Origin: Desulfolinea sp964487745
Lineage (GTDB): Bacteria; Chloroflexota; Anaerolineae; Anaerolineales; Villigracilaceae
Direction of reading: 5' to 3'
DNA: 64,000 nt
NCBI GenBank assembly: GCA_964487745.1
Contig: CAZASG010000004.1
Location: forward strand, 74,116 to 138,115
Position numbers and translations under genes: made by a program. Each line of letters opens with the position of its first letter. The first letter of the stretch is position 1. The notes beneath the pieces are model-generated. The model was not told the DNA's origin, searched no databases, and saw only the letters and a program-made list of their open reading frames with translations. Shown here in pieces: positions 49,482 through 57,560 of the stretch.

Positions 49482-49492
49482 GTAAAACGACG

Positions 49493-49525
49493 AGAGACCG
49501 AGCATTTCACTCGGTCTCTTTTTTA
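49493..49525. terminator. Bidirectional terminator between the nucleotidase and the STAS-like gene
   Basis: Perfect arms AGAGACCGAG (49493-49502) and CTCGGTCTCT (49510-49519), then TTTTTTA on the plus strand. The converging genes end on either side. Confidence 0.88.
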
Positions 49526-49921
49526 TCAGTCTGCTTTGGCAGGTGTTATTCTTTTATCTGCTATCCATTCCATGGCTTTATCAAAATCAGTGAAAATTCT
49601 GATCGCCCACCCTCTATTACGCAAAACTGTTTCCAGAAAACGAGCATCATTGCTTTGTTCTTTGAATACAGCGGCAAGGGTGATCGATTTAGGAATGTTC
49701 TGGGTTTTATAAAAGTCGGAGCGCTCAATTGTGGGGAGCGTCTCCGCCGAAAAATCTGCATTTCGATAATCGACGATGCACTTTGTGCATTTTTTTTCGA
49801 GCAATTCCGAAATGACTGTCTCCGCAACCTCGGTATCTTTGGAAATAGAATATTTTCCTGCAACAGTAACTAAGAGGATTTCATAATCAGCGCTATATGC
49901 CATTTCAACAGTTGGCATCAT
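49526..49921 (-). CDS. STAS/SpoIIAA-like protein of unknown function
   Basis: A 131-residue protein whose pattern of alternating strands and helices (YSADYEILLVTVAGKYSISK, then CTKCIVDYRNADFSAETLP) fits the SpoIIAA-like/STAS fold found in small regulatory or lipid-binding proteins. No phosphorylatable Ser motif is obvious. The ATG at 49921 is followed by a second one codon later; AGGAGAAAG lies before it. The 200 bases upstream (49922-50121) show nothing convincing: no RNA gene and no frame with a ribosome site. Confidence 0.65.
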   Translation of the reverse strand: MMPTVEMAYSADYEILLVTVAGKYSISKDTEVAETVISELLEKKCTKCIVDYRNADFSAETLPTIERSDFYKTQNIPKSITLAAVFKEQSNDARFLETVLRNRGWAIRIFTDFDKAMEWIADKRITPAKAD

Positions 49922-50121
49922 TCTTTCTCCTGTTAGATTGGACTAGACATTTTTTAGAAGTCGCACAATTATAGCTGAGTTGAGCACTTGGTAAAATGAG
50001 TTTAGTCAATATGAAGAAAGTGGCGGTATCCAGGTGTCGAGTAAATTGCTCGCCTCTTTTAGTAATTATGAGGGAATGTGGGCTGAAAATCTGCTGATCT
50101 GAAACATCTATGTTCTGTCTT

Positions 50122-50628
50122 TTATGCCGCCCTCGCCAAAGCCGTCATCCCCAATACCAGGACCGCCAGGATCAAGTTCAAATTCAACAGCAAAGCCTCA
50201 CGTTTTTGTAATCTTTCTACTTCTGCCATATCCCCGCTTTTTTGTTGACGCAGCATTGCCCTTTGAATGGTGGGTAGCAGCCACCAAGTCTGTGCCGCGC
50301 TGACGGCGATCATCCCCACAAAGAAGATGTGCTTGATCAGAATGGACGAAGCCCATTGCCCTCTGATAGCGAGAAAACCCTCATAATTGGGGTTTGCGCT
50401 CATCTGGAACATGCCTGTCGCCAGTAAAAGCGCAATGCTGAACCAGGCTAATGGATCAAGCCGTTTTTGGATGGCAGCCATGAGTGTGGTTTGCGACTTT
50501 ACATCCAGGGTGCGGTGCATGGCGGGAATCACAACCAGGCATAAAACAGCAAGGCTACCGAGCCAAAGCACGGTAGCCAGCATATGTATCCAGTAGGTGA
50601 GGGCTAATGCCCAGGAAGGCATATCCAT
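50122..50628 (-). CDS. CopD-like integral membrane protein
   Basis: A 168-residue membrane protein with four helices, reminiscent of the CopD/DUF4149 group (WIHMLATVLWLGSLAVLCLV at about residues 13-32, DPLAWFSIALLLATGMFQMS at about 58-77, ILIKHIFFVGMIAVSAAQTW at about 95). Conserved His and Trp residues at the membrane faces suggest metal or heme binding, as proposed for the family. Its ATG immediately follows the stop of the TPR gene, so it is translationally coupled to that gene. Confidence 0.78.
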   Translation of the reverse strand: MDMPSWALALTYWIHMLATVLWLGSLAVLCLVVIPAMHRTLDVKSQTTLMAAIQKRLDPLAWFSIALLLATGMFQMSANPNYEGFLAIRGQWASSILIKHIFFVGMIAVSAAQTWWLLPTIQRAMLRQQKSGDMAEVERLQKREALLLNLNLILAVLVLGMTALARAA

Positions 50629-51633
50629 TTAGGGGACAGGTGTGTCAGAAGGAGTCTCAGCCGGAGCAATCGTTGTCGGCGTGGGAGTTTCTGTGGGTGG
50701 ATAGCAAACCTGATAAGCTTGGTTGGCGTTCTTTGCAGCCACTTCATCCAATTGCCCGTATGCCATCGCATTGGAGTACTGGGCATAAGCGCCACAAGCA
50801 TCATTATTGATCGTCCAGAGTTCGTCGCCGTAGCGCATCAGGGCGATGTAATAACGTTGTCCAGCCGTCATATTCGAAGCCCCATCCCAGATATTCGGCG
50901 CATAGGAGGCCAACTGACCAAAGTAATTGACCGCTTCTGCCCAGTTGATCTCCCAGAAAGTGGCTGCGGTGATGTAGGCACGTGCATTGCCGCGCAGATT
51001 ATTCGCTGTCGCATCGAGCGGACCGAAGCGCTCAGCCAAGGTCAGGTAGTAAATACCGCCCTCAAGATCGCCCTCTTTCGAGATCTTATCCGTGCCAGCA
51101 TAACGCAAGGCAAAGTAATACATCCCGTCCACTTCGGCGGTACGATAATCGGGACCTTCTTTGCGCAACTGGTCAAGTGCAGCAATGGCGTTTGCCCAGT
51201 CACCGGCGTTGATTAAGGCTTGGGCGTTATTGAAAATCGCCTCCACGCCGCGCAGATCAGGTGTTGGGGTTAGGGTGGGCGTCAGGGTTGGGGTCGGGGT
51301 TGCGGTAAAGCTCATCCCCAAAATGGCTTCTGCCATCCCCTCAGCCGCGCCGGGATAATTTGGGTTGTGTTGAACGATGTATTCAAAATGCTGGCGGGCA
51401 TGGTCATAGCGTCCCTCCGCCAGAGCGATCGCACCGAGTTGGAACTGCTCGTTCAGTGTCGCGCCAATTTGGGTTGCTTCAGCATCTTTGCGGATGCCGA
51501 TCCCGGAGTTGTAGCCGCCAAAGAGCCCCAAGCCGACGATGATAATAAACCCCAAAAGGGTGATCAAAAACCGCTTCAGACGCGGTTTTTTCTTTGTTTT
51601 TACAGGTTGTGTAGAACCAAGATTTTCAGACAT
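50629..51633 (-). CDS. Membrane-anchored tetratricopeptide repeat protein
   Basis: A 334-residue protein with a basic cytoplasmic N-terminus (VKTKKKPRLKRFL), a single membrane helix (about residues 24-46) and an extracytoplasmic region with TPR-like helical pairs (LGAIALAEGRYDHARQHFEY and AQALINAGDWANAIAALDQL). These are separated by a Thr-Pro spacer (TATPTPTLTPTLTPTPD), and the protein ends in a Thr/Pro-rich tail. TPRs scaffold protein complexes; the partner is unknown. TATAAT ends seven bases before the ATG, so translation may be leaderless. It lies 18 bases downstream of murJ. Confidence 0.82.
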   Translation of the reverse strand: MSENLGSTQPVKTKKKPRLKRFLITLLGFIIIVGLGLFGGYNSGIGIRKDAEATQIGATLNEQFQLGAIALAEGRYDHARQHFEYIVQHNPNYPGAAEGMAEAILGMSFTATPTPTLTPTLTPTPDLRGVEAIFNNAQALINAGDWANAIAALDQLRKEGPDYRTAEVDGMYYFALRYAGTDKISKEGDLEGGIYYLTLAERFGPLDATANNLRGNARAYITAATFWEINWAEAVNYFGQLASYAPNIWDGASNMTAGQRYYIALMRYGDELWTINNDACGAYAQYSNAMAYGQLDEVAAKNANQAYQVCYPPTETPTPTTIAPAETPSDTPVP

Positions 51634-51651
51634 AGGCGCTATTATACACGT

Positions 51652-53193
51652 TTAGAGATTAAAAAGAAGTCGTACTTCTTTCCATATAAAGGGGAGCGCA
51701 ACAAGTGCCCCGACTGCCATCCCAATGATGGCGGTGACGATAGCGCCGCCCGGTAAATAGAGTGCAACCAGATACGCGGATACGCCGCCGAGGAGGGCTG
51801 CGATGAGACCACGACCGAGCGAGGGCAATGTTGTAACGCTCTCCGTTAGTCTTGCCCTCATTATATAAAGCATCACCACTGCCTCGACGGTTACCGCCAT
51901 CTCTGCCAGTGCGAGTCCAGTAGCGCTGAGATGCGGGAAGAAATTCAACACGATCAAACCACCAACGAGATAAAGTCCAAAGCGGACGAAGATCGTCGCT
52001 AATGGAACAAGCGCCTCCTGACGGGCATAAAACGCACGTGAAAGGGTTTCCTGAATGGCATAGCCAGCCAATGTTATGAGATAGGCGCGGGCTGTCCACG
52101 TGAGCAGGGCGGTGCCATCCACGTCGAAACCGAAGACAGCTCTCACTAAGGGAAGCAAGCCTGCCCCAAGAACGGCTGCGACGGGCAGCGTCAGGGCGAT
52201 CATCACCTGCAGAGCACGCTCCACTGTCTCACGGAAATTGGTCCAATTATCCGTTGCCGCATATTCCGAAATGGTGGGCAGGATGGCGGTCGCGATGGCT
52301 GTTCCCAGCAATGTTGCGGGGACCTGCATGATCATCCAGCCGTAGGTGAGGGCTGTAACTGCGCCGATCTCTAGCCGCGATGCGAAGTTATCTCGGGCGA
52401 TAAAGACCAATTGGATGCCGATCATGGTCACCACGCGTGGCCCGATGATCTTCAACACGGCGAGGACACCTTCATCTTTGAATGTAATGGAGGGTGTCCA
52501 GCGGAATTTGTATTTGACGAGACCGGGGATCTGGATACCGAGATGGAGCAGTGCGCCGAGAATAACGCCGTAAACGAGCCCTTCGATGCCCAGCCCCAGT
52601 GCGGGGAGTTGGACACCAGCAATGGTATAAGGCTCGGAGGGGGAGAAAACCAGTGCGCCGAAGATCTGCCCAATATTGTAGAGGGCGGGCGCCATAGCGG
52701 GTAGGAAGAAATGCTGGTTGGCCTGTAGGCCGCCCATAACGAGACCGCTGACCGAAAAGATGGTGGTGGCGATCAGGTTCAAGCGCATCAGTTTGATGAT
52801 GACATCCTGCTGTTCGGGCCCGAAACCGGGCGCGATGCCGATCTCTGCTCGCACGATCTGCTCGGCGAAAATGGCGATGATGATGCCAACCGATGCTGTG
52901 ACCACAAAAGCAAGATTTGCGATGCGCGAGAATAGTTTCCAGGCTTCGGGGCGTCCGCGCGTGGTCAGGTATTCGCTCAGGACGGGGATGAGGGCCATCG
53001 ACATCGCTCCGCCAGAGATGAGAGCAAAGAGCATATCCGGCAGGTTGTTTGCGACGTTGAAAGCATCCAGCTCGAAGGAGAGATCGAATTGACGCGCGAT
53101 GACGATCGAGCGCAGGAATGCGAGCCCTTTATCGAGCGCGAAAAATCCGCCGACCAGGAAGGATGTGCGCGTTAGGAAAGATAGTTTTTTCAT
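51652..53193 (-). CDS. murJ: Lipid II flippase MurJ
   Basis: A 513-residue MOP-family transporter with 14 predicted helices. Conserved parts are GFFALDKGLAFLRSIVIARQ (about residues 16-35), DAFNVANNLPDMLFALISGG (about 43-62, with the substrate-binding Arg/Asp region) and APALYNIGQIFGALVF (about 164). It flips the peptidoglycan precursor lipid II across the membrane. Length is normal. Its presence with rodZ and an M23-like protein shows that this organism makes or handles peptidoglycan-like wall material. Confidence 0.92.
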   Translation of the reverse strand: MKKLSFLTRTSFLVGGFFALDKGLAFLRSIVIARQFDLSFELDAFNVANNLPDMLFALISGGAMSMALIPVLSEYLTTRGRPEAWKLFSRIANLAFVVTASVGIIIAIFAEQIVRAEIGIAPGFGPEQQDVIIKLMRLNLIATTIFSVSGLVMGGLQANQHFFLPAMAPALYNIGQIFGALVFSPSEPYTIAGVQLPALGLGIEGLVYGVILGALLHLGIQIPGLVKYKFRWTPSITFKDEGVLAVLKIIGPRVVTMIGIQLVFIARDNFASRLEIGAVTALTYGWMIMQVPATLLGTAIATAILPTISEYAATDNWTNFRETVERALQVMIALTLPVAAVLGAGLLPLVRAVFGFDVDGTALLTWTARAYLITLAGYAIQETLSRAFYARQEALVPLATIFVRFGLYLVGGLIVLNFFPHLSATGLALAEMAVTVEAVVMLYIMRARLTESVTTLPSLGRGLIAALLGGVSAYLVALYLPGGAIVTAIIGMAVGALVALPFIWKEVRLLFNL

Positions 53194-53202
53194 GAGGGAA
53201 TC

Positions 53203-53270
53203 ACCACAGAGAACACAGAGTTCACAGAGAAAAACTTAAAAAACTCTGTGCTATTTGTGCGCTCCGTGGT
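53203..53270. repeat. ACCACAGAG-type palindromic intergenic repeat
   Basis: Ends ACCACAGAG and CTCCGTGGT form an imperfect inverted repeat, with internal ACAGAG/CTCTGT units. It lies between murJ and the zinc-ribbon gene and resembles in style the sequence that now encodes the lipA tail (23180-23233). Confidence 0.5.
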
Positions 53271-53277
53271 TAAGATT

Positions 53278-53457
53278 TTAAAGATCGTCGGCAGCTTTTA
53301 TATTCTCCGCGCCGGGGAGTGTGCCGACCAGATTCGCGGGTTTGTGGATTAACTGCGGCAGGCAACGCGGGCAAATGAAGAGTTTATCTCCTTGATAGCT
53401 CAACTCGATCAAGGGGATCTGGTTTTCGGTGGTTTTGCAATTGAAACAGGTTTTCAT
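53278..53457 (-). CDS. Small zinc-ribbon protein
   Basis: A 59-residue protein with two paired-cysteine knuckles, TCFNCKT (residues 3-9) and FICPRCLPQ (about 30-38), the pattern of a zinc ribbon. The ATG at 53457 with GGAGAAAAC upstream is chosen; the frame is open 23 codons further but runs into a repeat. Such proteins may bind nucleic acid or protein; the function is unknown. Confidence 0.7.
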   Translation of the reverse strand: MKTCFNCKTTENQIPLIELSYQGDKLFICPRCLPQLIHKPANLVGTLPGAENIKAADDL

Positions 53458-53465
53458 AGTTTTCT

Positions 53466-53545
53466 CCGTTTTATACGTTGAAGATTCAAGGTTTGAAGAT
53501 TGAAAGTTTACTTGTAAACCCATCAACCTGCAACTTGAAATATTG
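53466..53545. repeat. GTTGAAGATT/TTGCAACTT-type intergenic repeat
   Basis: Repetitive TTGAAGATT, TTTGAAGATTGAAAGTTT and CAACCTGCAACTTGAAA units. A related stretch (GTTGAAAGTTGCAGGTTGAA) lies at 27807-27827 between the two tRNA genes. Confidence 0.4.
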
Positions 53546-53571
53546 GGTTTTTGCCCAACGTTTGACCTACG

Positions 53572-54363
53572 CTACATTAATCCTTTGGCGATGCCACCAT
53601 CCACGAGCAAGCTGACGCCCGTGATATAGGATGCAGCGGGGGAGAGCAAAAAGACGGCGGGATTGGCGAACTCCTTCGGCTCTGCCATGCGACCAAGGGC
53701 ACTTTCAGCAGCCTGTTTGGCGATCTGCTCTTCGATGCTCGTTCTGCTGGCTTGGGCGCGGGCGCTCATTAGCTCGGTGACCCGTTCTGTTTTCGTCCAG
53801 CCGGGCAGGATGGAATTGAAGCGGATATTGTCCCTGCCCAATTCGTTGGAAAGCGACTTTGTCAAACCGACCGTTGCCGCGCGGATGCTGTTGGAAAGCA
53901 CCAGATCGGGAACCGGCTGTTTCACCGAATAGGACGTGATCGTCAACACGCTGGGGGCATCTGATTGGCGCAAGTGGGGCAATGCAGCGCGGATCAGGCG
54001 AACATGTCCCAAAAAGGAAGAATCAACCGCCTTTGCCCAAACCTCTTCACTGAAGGAATCGAATTTCCCTGGTGGGGGACCGCCCGCATTCGTGACGAGC
54101 AAATCCAAACCGCCGAGGGCATTGACCGCACCTGCGATAAGCCCTTCCAGCGCGGAGGCGTCGTTCATATCTGCTGGCAATGCTGCGACGGGGATGCCGT
54201 GCGCGGTTTCGATGTCTTTTGCGGCAGTCGAGAGCTTTTCTGCATTTCGGCTGCTGATCGCGACGTGGACGCCCTCTTCGGCGAGGGTCTCTGCGACAGC
54301 GTATCCAAGTCCGCGCGATGCGCCGACGACCAGGGCGCGTTTTCCTTTTAGACCTAAATCCAT
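53572..54363 (-). CDS. Short-chain dehydrogenase-like protein with altered catalytic motif
   Basis: A 263-residue SDR-fold protein. The cofactor loop GASRGLGYAVAETLA (about residues 13-27) and NAGGPPPGKFD (about 91) are present. After the Ser of TITSYSVKQPVPDLVLSNSI (about 141-160), the usual YxxxK reads NSIR. This matches a known 3-oxoacyl-ACP-reductase-like subgroup without the full catalytic tetrad. The C-terminal YITGVSLLVDGGIAKGLM is typical. Function is uncertain: it may bind a dinucleotide without classical reductase chemistry. Confidence 0.85.
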   Translation of the reverse strand: MDLGLKGKRALVVGASRGLGYAVAETLAEEGVHVAISSRNAEKLSTAAKDIETAHGIPVAALPADMNDASALEGLIAGAVNALGGLDLLVTNAGGPPPGKFDSFSEEVWAKAVDSSFLGHVRLIRAALPHLRQSDAPSVLTITSYSVKQPVPDLVLSNSIRAATVGLTKSLSNELGRDNIRFNSILPGWTKTERVTELMSARAQASRTSIEEQIAKQAAESALGRMAEPKEFANPAVFLLSPAASYITGVSLLVDGGIAKGLM

Positions 54364-54380
54364 ATTTTTATCTCCTTTGG

Positions 54381-54459
54381 ATCACGAATGGCACAAATGT
54401 TGCGAATAACACGAATAGAAAAACATTCGTAAATTCATCCCATTCGCGTTATTCGTGAT
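54381..54459. repeat. ATCACGAAT-type palindromic intergenic repeat
   Basis: Outer arms ATCACGAAT (54381-54389) and ATTCGTGAT (54451-54459) with inner GCGAATAACACGAAT/CATTCGCGTTATTCG matches. It fills the gap between the SDR-like gene and DUF503. Confidence 0.55.
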
Positions 54460-54743
54460 TACCCAATAATTTCAAATTCTTCATCCGTGATCGTCACATC
54501 CTGCCATTTTTCTTCAACCCAATCCGCGATTTTTTGCAGTGTGCGCTGGGTTTGGGCTTTGTCATTGCTAACCACCGCACAGGCGATGACCGCGCTCTGC
54601 CAGACGTCGTGCGCATCCATCTCAGCGACGGAGATGTTGAATTCCTTGTGCAGACGCGCGAGCAGGGGTTTCAATCGGCTACGCTTTTCTTTGAGCGATT
54701 TACAGCCGGGGATGTGCAGGTGCAGGGTGAGAAGCCCGATCAT
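54459..54743 (-). CDS. DUF503 (YlxP-like) protein
   Basis: A 94-residue protein matching the DUF503/YlxP family: LHLHIPGCKSLKEKRSRLKP (about residues 7-26), FNISVAEMDAHDVWQSAVIA (about 35-54) and a C-terminal helix before DEEFEIIG. In Bacillus it is encoded near rbfA/infB and may act in ribosome assembly. Here it follows the TIR/beta-helix gene by only 2 bases, an unusual context that may be coincidental. Confidence 0.88.
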   Translation of the reverse strand: MIGLLTLHLHIPGCKSLKEKRSRLKPLLARLHKEFNISVAEMDAHDVWQSAVIACAVVSNDKAQTQRTLQKIADWVEEKWQDVTITDEEFEIIG

Positions 54744-54745
54744 AG

Positions 54746-56038
54746 TTAGTCTTCAATATTGTTGCGTTTGGTTACATTATCTTGGCTGCTACTATCAATA
54801 TCCCAAGCACCGTGTTCGTTATTGCGTAAATCATTGTGCTCAAAGATCCCTCCACTATTATCACTAATCCAAATCGCTTCGTATCTGTTCTTTGTAATGT
54901 TGTTGCGTCGAAGAGTAGGATTTCCTCCACTTCTAATTCTAATCCCTGCGTTCCTGTTTCCCCAGATATCATTATCTTCTAGTGTTCCTTTGCCATTTTG
55001 ATATATTAAAATACCAGCTGAATTATTACTACTATCGTGAATACGATTACGACGTAAACGAGGATCAGCACCATCATGTATTGCCACAGATGCCAAAGAT
55101 TCACTGGATATATCACAATCTTCTAGTTCCAAGCGCCCTTGTGAAATGTCGACTGCGTAAAACTTTCCCTCGCCTACCTGCCGTAAGGTTAAATTAGAAA
55201 CTCTCCCAAATCCTGTTTTAAAAAAAACAACATCACTATTTGTAGTTTCTATAACAATATCATCACGTTCTCCGTCGCCAATTAGCTCTAGGGCTTTATC
55301 TAGCACTATGGCTTCTTTGTACAGGCCAGGACGGATCAATATTCGTGTACCAGGTTCAGCAGATTGTATTGCATCTGTGATAGTAGTAAAGTCACCTCGA
55401 CGAGGCATGGGATCTACAATAAGCGTAAGTGGTTCGATAGATGTAGATGGTTTGCGAGATGTAGATTCGAGAACTTCCTTAACAAGATTACTTTCATTTT
55501 CAGTTTTTCGTGTTTTTTGGGGTTTTGGTTGTGTGGTTTTTTGTGGTATAGAATTGACAACCATACTTGAAAGTTCAGATAATCGTCTTCTAACGTCAGG
55601 ATTTGTCCACGGTTCAAAACGTAAGCTACGCCAGTCTGCGTATTGACGGCTTGAAATTTCTACTGCAACTTCATCGTCCGTGTCAGCTAAGCTTTGTGTA
55701 TCCATATAGAGCAAAGGTAAAATCAAGTCATTTCTGCTAAGTTCTTTTTCACGTTTTGTAAAACGTTGAAATTCTTTGCGGCAATAGACGCTTTTTAGAT
55801 AACGCGGGGTAATAATTGCGATTAAAAAAGTGCTTCCATCTAGGGCACCATTAATCCTTTCTTCCCAGGCATCACCCCAGGAAATATCGCTACGGTCTTG
55901 AAAGATTTGAAAATCTTCACCCGTTTGGGCACTAATTTCATTTTCAAGCCATTTGCGAATTTTACTTATTCTGCCATCGTCATGGTCATCATCTTGGTGA
56001 ACATAACTAAAGAAAGCTGCAAATTTTTCTTCTGCCAC
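54746..56038 (-). CDS. TIR-domain protein fused to a right-handed parallel beta-helix
   Basis: A 430-residue protein. Residues 5-145 form a TIR domain (FAAFFSYVHQDDDHDDGRIS, FQIFQDRSDISWGDAWEERI with a candidate catalytic Glu, then FLIAIITPRYLKSVYCRKEF). A Pro/Lys-rich linker (about 165-205) joins it to a NosD/pectate-lyase-like beta-helix (about 210-425) made of about eight coils such as NSAGILIYQNGKGTLEDNDI and NAGIRIRSGGNPTLRRNNIT. TIR domains in bacteria cleave NAD or sense invaders; the beta-helix could be a recognition or oligomerisation part. No signal peptide is seen. Composition is AT-richer than its neighbours. Confidence 0.85.
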   Translation of the reverse strand: MAEEKFAAFFSYVHQDDDHDDGRISKIRKWLENEISAQTGEDFQIFQDRSDISWGDAWEERINGALDGSTFLIAIITPRYLKSVYCRKEFQRFTKREKELSRNDLILPLLYMDTQSLADTDDEVAVEISSRQYADWRSLRFEPWTNPDVRRRLSELSSMVVNSIPQKTTQPKPQKTRKTENESNLVKEVLESTSRKPSTSIEPLTLIVDPMPRRGDFTTITDAIQSAEPGTRILIRPGLYKEAIVLDKALELIGDGERDDIVIETTNSDVVFFKTGFGRVSNLTLRQVGEGKFYAVDISQGRLELEDCDISSESLASVAIHDGADPRLRRNRIHDSSNNSAGILIYQNGKGTLEDNDIWGNRNAGIRIRSGGNPTLRRNNITKNRYEAIWISDNSGGIFEHNDLRNNEHGAWDIDSSSQDNVTKRNNIED

Positions 56039-56118
56039 GCTAGAAATCCTTTCCCTACATTCTATTTTCCACTTCTCACAATTTACTAAACTGACTTAAA
56101 GATTTACAATCATTACCA

Positions 56119-57444
56119 ATGAATACCAACTATCAAAACGCCCTCGATTACCTCTACAGCTTTGTCAATTATAGCTTTAAACATGCCTCCGAACTTGCCA
56201 AAGCCGAGTTCAATCTCGACCGCATGCGCCAGCTCATGTCCCTGCTCGGCGACCCGCAGAACGACTATCCCATCATCCACATCGCTGGCTCCAAAGGCAA
56301 AGGCTCCACCGCCGCCTTCACCGCCAGCGCCCTGCGCGCAGCCAACTACAAGGTCGGGCTGTACACCTCGCCCCACCTGCAGGATTTCACCGAGCGTATC
56401 CAAATTAACGGCGCTTCCATCCCACAGGATGACTTTGCTGACCTTGTTGAGGAACTCAAGCCCGCCATTGCGAAAGTGCCCTACATCACCACCTTTGAAC
56501 TGACCACCGCCCTCGGTTTTCTTTACTTCTCTCGTCAAAAAGTGGATGTAGCGGTCATCGAAGTCGGCTTGGGCGGACGCCTGGATGCAACCAATATCGT
56601 CACGCCGCTCGTTTCGGTCATCACCTCCATTTCAAAGGAACATACGGCCGTACTCGGGAATACCCTTAAGCAGATCGCCGGGGAGAAGGCAGGGATTGTC
56701 AAGGACGATATTCCTTTCGTCGTATCGCCCCAGAAAGCGGAAGTTGTTTCCGTTTTTGAACTGAAAGCCGAAGAGATGGACGCCCCGTTAACCCTCGTTG
56801 GACGCGATATCCACTACGAGATCCAAAAACGCACCATCGACGGACAGATTTTCGATGTCTGGATGGAAACTCAAGGTCACGCTAAACCGCCCAAAGTGCG
56901 CCTAACCATTCCGCTCTTGGGTGACCATCAGATCGAGAACGCGGTCACGGCCTATGCAGCCCTAACCATTGCCCGCCAACGTGGACTGGTCTTCAGCGCT
57001 CCGCATATCAAACAAGGCTTCGCCGAAGCCAAATGGGCGGGGCGTTTTGAGATCTGGCAGGAGAAACCACCTATTATTCTGGATGCTGCACATAACCCCG
57101 AATCCGTGCATAAGCTGAATCTCACCCTCGATGAGTATTTTCCCAAAAAGCCGATAGTACTCATCTTTGGCGTTTCAGAAGATAAAAAAGTTGCCAGAAT
57201 GCTAAAAATTCTCTCCCCTCGTTTAGATACGGTCATCCTGACGCGCGCGGATCATCCGCGCGCCCTCACGGCAGAAGAACTGCGTCCATTTGCCGAGCAA
57301 GTTGGGGTCACGTGCGAAGCGATAGAACCTGTCGAAGCGGCAGTAGAGCGAGCGCTGGAACTTGCCGGGGAGCAGAAGATCATCCTGTCTGCCGGGTCCA
57401 TTTTTAGTACCGCGGCTGTGCGAGCTGTCTTGGCTACAAAATAA
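56119..57444 (+). CDS. folC: Folylpolyglutamate synthase/dihydrofolate synthase
   Basis: A 441-residue Mur-ligase-fold enzyme that adds glutamate to folates. The P-loop IHIAGSKGKGSTAAFTASAL (about residues 54-73), the conserved VAVIEVGLGGRLDATNIV (about 148), SISKEHTAVLG and the C-terminal LDAAHNPESV (about 324) are all present. Length is typical. A leading TNYQNALDYLYSFVNYS precedes the P-loop. There is no strong ribosome site before the ATG. It is followed by a repeat element and lon. Confidence 0.95.
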   Translation: MNTNYQNALDYLYSFVNYSFKHASELAKAEFNLDRMRQLMSLLGDPQNDYPIIHIAGSKGKGSTAAFTASALRAANYKVGLYTSPHLQDFTERIQINGASIPQDDFADLVEELKPAIAKVPYITTFELTTALGFLYFSRQKVDVAVIEVGLGGRLDATNIVTPLVSVITSISKEHTAVLGNTLKQIAGEKAGIVKDDIPFVVSPQKAEVVSVFELKAEEMDAPLTLVGRDIHYEIQKRTIDGQIFDVWMETQGHAKPPKVRLTIPLLGDHQIENAVTAYAALTIARQRGLVFSAPHIKQGFAEAKWAGRFEIWQEKPPIILDAAHNPESVHKLNLTLDEYFPKKPIVLIFGVSEDKKVARMLKILSPRLDTVILTRADHPRALTAEELRPFAEQVGVTCEAIEPVEAAVERALELAGEQKIILSAGSIFSTAAVRAVLATK

Positions 57445-57448
57445 GCAT

Positions 57449-57543
57449 GTCATTGCGAGCGGAGCGACGAGTGCCCTTTAGGGTAAGCAATCACCTCCCA
57501 AACAGGAGATCGCGTCGTCGAGCAGAGCTCTTCTCGCGATGAC
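57449..57543. repeat. GTCATTGCGAG...CTCGCGATGAC element (95 bp)
   Basis: Terminal inverted repeats GTCATTGCGAG (57449-57459) and CTCGCGATGAC (57533-57543), with internal GCAATCACCTCC/GGAGATCGCG matches. It is of the type of small non-coding palindromic elements often scattered between genes in environmental bacteria. It sits between folC and lon, 18 bases before the lon start, and may influence lon mRNA. Confidence 0.65.
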
Positions 57544-57560
57544 AGATAACAAGGAAATCC

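Noticed and set aside
49922..50121. 33-codon plus-strand frame starting near 49996 in a 200-base gap
   Set aside because: No ribosome site, no terminator, unconvincing composition; the gap is reported as empty.
50719..51216. 165-codon plus-strand frame
   Set aside because: Antisense to the TPR protein; no ribosome site and no recognisable motif.
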